Shown here: one piece after another, positions 60,443 to 64,000 of the stretch | Numbering within the stretch: the stretch's first letter is position 1 | Layout of the letters: every line of letters begins with the position of its first letter | Source of the DNA: Flavobacteriaceae bacterium | GTDB lineage: Bacteria > Bacteroidota > Bacteroidia > Flavobacteriales > Flavobacteriaceae | Length of the DNA: 64,000 bases | Direction of reading: 5' to 3' | NCBI GenBank assembly: GCA_024743095.1 | Contig: JANSXF010000001.1 | Span: 62,001-126,000, forward strand | Position numbers and translations under genes: made by a program | Notes under the pieces: generated by a model | Database searches by the model: none | Told to the model about the DNA's origin: nothing | The model's input: only the letters and a program-made list of their open reading frames with translations

Positions 60443-61114
60443 TTAGCTGTTAAGAGGTTTTATGGCCCTGAGCATTTCCCTTTTGCCTGGAGGTCCGGGC
60501 AATCGCTCCACGATAAAACCCACAGCCTGCATGGCCCTGCGAACGCTGCCTTTGGCAGCATATGTAACCAAAACGCCATCGACCGTAAGTGCTTGGTACA
60601 TTTTTGAGAAGATTTCTTCTGTCCAAAGCTCTGGCTGCACACGGGCACCAAATGCATCAAAATAAATAAGGTTGAACAAATCTTGCTGGTCGATTTGCTT
60701 AAAATCCTTTTTTTGTTTTAAAAGAGAGAAATCGGTTGTAATAGAAATGGCTTCCTCCCATGCCGAACTATGCATTTTTTGAAATGTTTGCTGCAAACCT
60801 TCAAGACCCAACTGCTCACAATAGTCGAGCTGATTCACTTCTTCCATGGAAACAGGAAATGCCTCAACACCGACATAGTCTATTTGTAGTTTTTGGCTCA
60901 CTGCTTCATGAAGCGTAATAAGCGTATTGAGTCCCGTTCCAAAACCTATTTCCAGTAGATGGATCTTTCTATTTTTAAACAACCGCAGACCATGCTCAAT
61001 AAAAACATGGTAGGCCTCTTGAACTGCACCGTGTTTGGAGTGGTACTGTTCGTCCCAGTCTTCAATTTGGATGGTCTTTGAACCATCACCGGTAACGATT
61101 ATTTTTCGCTTCAA
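60443..61114 (-). CDS. mnmD: tRNA (5-methylaminomethyl-2-thiouridylate) methyltransferase MnmD
   Basis: A 223-residue stand-alone MnmD-type SAM methyltransferase. The SAM motif is IGFGTGLNTLITL; VEAFPVSMEEVNQLDY, NLIYFDAFGARVQPELWTEEIFSKMYQ and a C-terminal GSVRRAMQAVGFIVERLPGPPGKREMLRA match the family. It finishes the mnm5 modification that MnmE starts, without the fused oxidase of MnmC. It overlaps the DUF4920 gene by 4 bases. Confidence 0.92.
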   Translation of the reverse strand: MKRKIIVTGDGSKTIQIEDWDEQYHSKHGAVQEAYHVFIEHGLRLFKNRKIHLLEIGFGTGLNTLITLHEAVSQKLQIDYVGVEAFPVSMEEVNQLDYCEQLGLEGLQQTFQKMHSSAWEEAISITTDFSLLKQKKDFKQIDQQDLFNLIYFDAFGARVQPELWTEEIFSKMYQALTVDGVLVTYAAKGSVRRAMQAVGFIVERLPGPPGKREMLRAIKPLNS

Positions 61115-61587
61115 GGTTGGTTGGCGATCAGTACTCCGTCCGCTTCAAACCTCAATGTTTTCTTGGGGGCGGTAATTTGGGACAATTCGTCTTCGGATGC
61201 GCCTTCGTCCTCTGCGTAGTGTCGTTGGTCCTCAACGGACATTTCTTCAAAAAAGGCCGCACCGTTCATTACCACTTTTTTTCCAGCAGCGTCCTTTGGC
61301 ACAAAGAACCCATAATCCTTAAAGCGAACGAAAACCTCATCATTGGATTCCAATTTCACCTTCATCCAACAACCTTTGGCTTGGCAAACTTCCTTGATCT
61401 CGCCGACTATTTGGGTCCGCAACGAATCCTTGCCCGAGATTTCATCAAATGGAGCGGATGTTTTGGAAGCCTCTCCGGATACTTTGAATTCCTCTCCAAA
61501 ATAATCGCCTTTAAAGGTTTCTTGCTTACATGAAACCAGCATTATACCGAGTAAAATAATTGAAGCAAAAGTGTTAAAAATTCTCAT
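61111..61587 (-). CDS. DUF4920 lipoprotein
   Basis: A 158-residue protein with lipoprotein signal (MRIFNTFASIILLGIMLVSC, Cys20). The mature part has FGEEFKVSGEA, EVCQAKGCWMKVKLESNDEVFVRFKDYGFFVPKDAAGKKVVMNGAAF, the DUF4920 pattern with a Cys in CQAKGCW. The ATG at 61585-61587 is used; one four codons upstream is possible. It is co-transcribed with mnmD. Function unknown. Confidence 0.85.
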   Translation of the reverse strand: MRIFNTFASIILLGIMLVSCKQETFKGDYFGEEFKVSGEASKTSAPFDEISGKDSLRTQIVGEIKEVCQAKGCWMKVKLESNDEVFVRFKDYGFFVPKDAAGKKVVMNGAAFFEEMSVEDQRHYAEDEGASEDELSQITAPKKTLRFEADGVLIANQP

Positions 61588-61693
61588 TTTCGATAACATT
61601 TAAGTATTTGTGGGTCAAGTCTAATATTTAGATTTGATAAACGTCCAAAACTAACAATAAATAGCTAATTTTATCCCTGTAAATGTAAGTGAT

Positions 61694-62761
61694 ATGGAAA
61701 CATTAGCGAATAAAATAGCCATAGAGAGGGCAAAAAGCTCAAAAATCCATGATGTGGATTTTGATAATCTTTCCTTTGGAAGTGTTTATTCCGACCACAT
61801 GTTGGTCTGTGATTATAAGAATGGTGAGTGGTCCGCTCCCAAGGTGGTTCCTTACCAGCCGATTACCCTGGACCCTTCGGCAAAGATTTTCCACTACGGA
61901 CAATCTATTTTTGAAGGAATGAAAGCCTACAAGGACGAGAACGGCAAAGTGTGGCTTTTTAGACCTGAAGAAAACTGCAGACGATTGAACAGGTCCGCTG
62001 AGAGACTTGCCATTCCACAAATACCCGAAGCTTATTTCATGGAAGGGCTCAACGCGCTTATCCAAGTGGAAAGCGATTGGATTCCACAAAACCCTGGAAG
62101 CTCCCTGTACATTAGACCATTCGTTTTTGCTTCAGGAAACGGATTTCATGCCTCTCCTGCAAACGAGTATAAATTCATAATCGCATGCGCGCCATCTGGG
62201 TCCTATTTTTCTGGCAAGGTGAAGGTTTTGATCGAAGAAACCTATTCACGAGCCGCAAACGGTGGCGTAGGTTACGCCAAAGCAGGTGGTAACTATGCCG
62301 GACAGTTTTATCCAACAAAGTTGGCAGCGGATAAGGGGTATCAACAAGTAATCTGGACAGACGATAATACACACGAATTTATTGAGGAGGCAGGAGCAAT
62401 GAATGTTTTTGTTCGAATCAACGATACATTAATGACCGCCCCTACCAGTGATCGCATCTTGGACGGAATTACCAGAAAGAGCATTTTGGACATTGCCAAA
62501 GATGAAGGCATTAAGATCGAAGTTCGCAAAATATCCGTCCATGAATTGGTCGAAGCTGCGGAAAACGGCTCATTGAAAGAAATGTTCGGTGCAGGTACCG
62601 CAGCGGTAGTTTCTCCAATTTCTGGTTTTGGATATCACGGAAAGGATTATGATCTGCCAGATTTGGACGAAAGCTATGCCTCTTTGTTGAAAAAAAGAAT
62701 GACAGACATTCAATATAATCGAGCAGAAGACAAATTTGGATGGCGACACGAAGTCATCTAG
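61694..62761 (+). CDS. ilvE: Branched-chain amino-acid aminotransferase
   Basis: A 355-residue class IV PLP aminotransferase of leucine, isoleucine and valine metabolism. It shows HYGQSIFEGMKAYKDENGKVWLFRPEENCRRLNRSAERLAIPQIPE, RPFVFASGNGFHASPANEYKFII, VGYAKAGGNYAGQFYPT (PLP-binding Lys region), EEAGAMNVFVRI and the end FGAGTAAVVSPI. Length fits the BCAT type found in Bacteroidota. Divergent from DUF4920-mnmD. Confidence 0.96.
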   Translation: METLANKIAIERAKSSKIHDVDFDNLSFGSVYSDHMLVCDYKNGEWSAPKVVPYQPITLDPSAKIFHYGQSIFEGMKAYKDENGKVWLFRPEENCRRLNRSAERLAIPQIPEAYFMEGLNALIQVESDWIPQNPGSSLYIRPFVFASGNGFHASPANEYKFIIACAPSGSYFSGKVKVLIEETYSRAANGGVGYAKAGGNYAGQFYPTKLAADKGYQQVIWTDDNTHEFIEEAGAMNVFVRINDTLMTAPTSDRILDGITRKSILDIAKDEGIKIEVRKISVHELVEAAENGSLKEMFGAGTAAVVSPISGFGYHGKDYDLPDLDESYASLLKKRMTDIQYNRAEDKFGWRHEVI

Positions 62762-62768
62762 AACAAAC

Positions 62769-62794
62769 AAAAAGGCGCCAGTGGCGCCTTTTTT
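62769..62794. terminator. Bidirectional terminator between ilvE and the MazG-like gene
   Basis: AAAAAGGCGCC (62769-62779) and GGCGCCTTTTT (62783-62793) pair perfectly with a 3-base loop. It serves ilvE on the plus strand and overlaps the stop of the convergent MazG-like gene at 62793. Confidence 0.92.
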
Positions 62795-63179
62795 ATTTAT
62801 CAATTATGGTTTGAATATCAGGTTTAAAATAGTTCGGCCCCTTTAACACCTTCCCGTCTTCACGGTAAATAGGTTTTCCATCTGCACCGAGTTTACTCAT
62901 ATTGCTCCGCTGAATCTCCTCGAAAACTTCTTCAATCTTATATTGCATGCCATGCTCCAATATGGTTCCACATAAAATATAGAGCATATCCCCAAGGGCG
63001 TCCGCAACTTCCACCAAATCATTGTTGTTGGCAGCTTCCAAATATTCGCGGTTTTCCTCGTCCATCAAATTAAACCTGAGTTTGTTCTTTTCTGCACCCA
63101 AGTCCGCTTTGGGTTTTTGCAAGACTCCCAGACCAAATGAATTGTGGAAGAGTTCCACAGCTTTAATTTTACCTTCCAT
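62793..63179 (-). CDS. MazG-like nucleotide pyrophosphohydrolase
   Basis: A 128-residue all-helical protein with the MazG/HisE-type acidic core LMDEENREYLEAANNNDLVEVADALGDMLYILCGTILEHGM (Glu-Glu-x2-Glu then Glu-x2-Asp) that binds Mg and nucleotide. The C-terminal part KPIYREDGKVLKGPNYFKPDI matches phosphoribosyl-ATP pyrophosphohydrolase-like proteins of this type. Probably hydrolyses a nucleoside triphosphate; substrate unknown. Confidence 0.82.
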   Translation of the reverse strand: MEGKIKAVELFHNSFGLGVLQKPKADLGAEKNKLRFNLMDEENREYLEAANNNDLVEVADALGDMLYILCGTILEHGMQYKIEEVFEEIQRSNMSKLGADGKPIYREDGKVLKGPNYFKPDIQTIIDK

Positions 63180-63218
63180 TACTTTATTTTGATTTAGCTT
63201 TGCATAAAAATATAAAAT

Positions 63219-63407
63219 ATGTTCACCACAGGACAGGTAATTTTTGCAGCTTTATTCTTTATTGTCTTTGTCGCGATTATCGCTTCATCCTACCGAAAGG
63301 ACAAAAAACTGCACAAAAAGAATTATAAAGGAGTTATTTGGATACTCGCTTCCTTTATAACTTTCATTCTCATTCTGTTCCTTATTAAATACTTCCTTAA
63401 AAATTAA
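63219..63407 (+). CDS. Small two-helix membrane protein
   Basis: A 62-residue protein with two hydrophobic helices (about 7-24 and 42-59) joined by a basic loop (SSYRKDKKLHKKNYKG). The start ATG at 63219 is preceded by AT-rich DNA. No family recognised; it lies close to another small membrane gene at 63525. Confidence 0.6.
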   Translation: MFTTGQVIFAALFFIVFVAIIASSYRKDKKLHKKNYKGVIWILASFITFILILFLIKYFLKN

Positions 63408-63488
63408 CTGTTTAATTACAGTTGCCACAAAAATAATCAGTTTCACAACAATAGTAGCCCTTAGATTTCGTTCTTATAAGAAAAGCCG

Positions 63489-63496
63489 TACTTTTG
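63489..63496 (+). promoter_or_regulatory. TAnnTTTG promoter element before the 63525 small gene
   Basis: TACTTTTG, identical to the octamer before the genes at 7332 and 34318, lies 28 bases before the ATG at 63525. It could drive the small gene and crcB. Confidence 0.4.
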
Positions 63497-63524
63497 TATT
63501 AACATTAATTTAGCATTAACCTAA

Positions 63525-63704
63525 ATGACTGTATTTTTAAGTATCCTTTTTGTTTTACTTGCAATTAATGCCATTCTATTGATTTTCAGCGTAAACGGGG
63601 CCAAAGAAAGATTCTCAAAACCGATTCAACGGATTTCAGAAATCTCAACCACCAAAATTTTACCTCGTGAGACTGTTGAAACCGAGTATAAAGAAGCGGT
63701 TTAG
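63525..63704 (+). CDS. Small single-helix membrane protein (59 residues), family copy 3
   Basis: ATG 63525 to TAG 63702-63704 encodes 59 residues. The first 26 (MTVFLSILFVLLAINAILL, then IFSVNGAK) match the two tiny proteins near 19 kb position by position; the last 32 form an extra charged tail (ERFSKPIQRISEISTTKILP). This tail shows the helix is the conserved unit. It lies 16 bases before crcB and may share its transcript. Function unknown. Confidence 0.6.
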   Translation: MTVFLSILFVLLAINAILLIFSVNGAKERFSKPIQRISEISTTKILPRETVETEYKEAV

Positions 63705-63720
63705 TTTGTACCTTTAAGGT

Positions 63721-64000
63721 ATGAAACAAGCTTTACTTGTCTTTTTAGGTGGGGGATTAGGAAGTGTTTTACGCTACCTGATCTCTAAACCGCTCAACCC
63801 TCTTTTCCATAATTTTTTTTTAGGGACATTCTTGGCAAATATTATTGGGTGTTTGTTAATAGGTCTTTTTCTAGGGTTGTCGGCCAAAGGCAATATACTG
63901 AACTACAACAACACCCTATTTCTTGCCACCGGGTTCTGTGGTGGCTTCACTACATTCTCCGCCTTTGCCTTCGAAAAACATTCACTATTAAAAAGTGGCG
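63721..64000 (+). CDS. crcB: Fluoride ion exporter CrcB/Fluc (cut by window edge)
   Basis: CrcB/Fluc exports fluoride as a dimer. About 93 residues are present: FLGGGLGSVLRYLI (helix 1), FFLGTFLANIIGCLLIGLFLG with the pore Asn, and TGFCGGFTTFSAFAFE with the Phe-box Thr/Ser region. The gene runs off the right edge. Start MKQALLVFLGG at ATG 63721. Confidence 0.93.
   Translation, partial: MKQALLVFLGGGLGSVLRYLISKPLNPLFHNFFLGTFLANIIGCLLIGLFLGLSAKGNILNYNNTLFLATGFCGGFTTFSAFAFEKHSLLKSG

Noticed and set aside
63600-63720. Considered a fluoride riboswitch before crcB
   Set aside because: The region is the coding tail of the 63525 gene and I could not find the conserved fluoride-aptamer sequence.

Overview
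The window reads as a chromosome segment from a marine-type Flavobacteriaceae (Bacteroidota). The evidence is the gliding-motility ABC pair gldF/gldG, an extra-long NusB, a PUR-type DUF3276 protein, a DnaJ with a shortened zinc domain, lipoproteins with Bacteroidota-style lipoboxes, AT-rich intergenic DNA and several TAnnTTTG -7 promoter elements in place of Shine-Dalgarno-led starts. The genus cannot be fixed from sequence alone; a Muricauda/Maribacter-like organism is an inference.

Layout. 1-34.3 kb is core DNA: the start of guaB, an operon pyrD-LysE exporter-HMG-CoA lyase (minus), pepT, an AraC regulator beside a lipoprotein serine hydrolase, a Tat-exported Gfo/Idh/MocA oxidoreductase, yajC/DUF1573/nusB, an ABC exporter, a redox group (thioredoxin-fold protein, YfiT/DinB protein, peroxiredoxin), a cold-shock gene followed by two tiny membrane-protein genes, and a cyclophilin-FKBP fusion. 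An acetate module (cNMP/CBS/DUF294 protein, exonuclease, acs, acetate-type symporter, DUF4212 subunit) follows, then purC, phoH, a SAM hydrolase, gldFG, dnaN and mnmE.

35.67-47.62 kb is an integrative mobilizable element inserted in the 3' end of mnmE. It is flanked by copies of the mnmE terminal sequence (core CTGTATCGGCAA, both encoding Cys-Ile-Gly-Lys-stop). It carries a tyrosine integrase, a cargo of Crp-like regulator, SemiSWEET-like protein and HAD phosphatase, a decayed duplicate of an integrase end and a membrane gene, an excisionase-like HTH protein, a VapE-type helicase, a toprim primase, MobC, a relaxase, a mobilization-associated membrane protein, an AbiE toxin-antitoxin pair and a broken parE. 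Between helicase and primase lies a dense cluster of TACCTA/TAGGTA hexamers, a good candidate replication origin. There is no conjugation apparatus, so transfer would need a helper element.

47.6-64 kb is core again: a small gene split by a frameshift at an A8G4 run, a PepSY protein, an M28 peptidase with PPK2, a five-gene minus-strand operon (ABC ATPase, ABC permease, MscS, outer-membrane protein, sigma-54-type response regulator lacking a DNA-binding domain), dnaJ-grpE, mnmD, ilvE, a third tiny membrane protein of the same family as the two near 19 kb, and the start of crcB. No rRNA, tRNA, CRISPR array or complete insertion sequence was seen.
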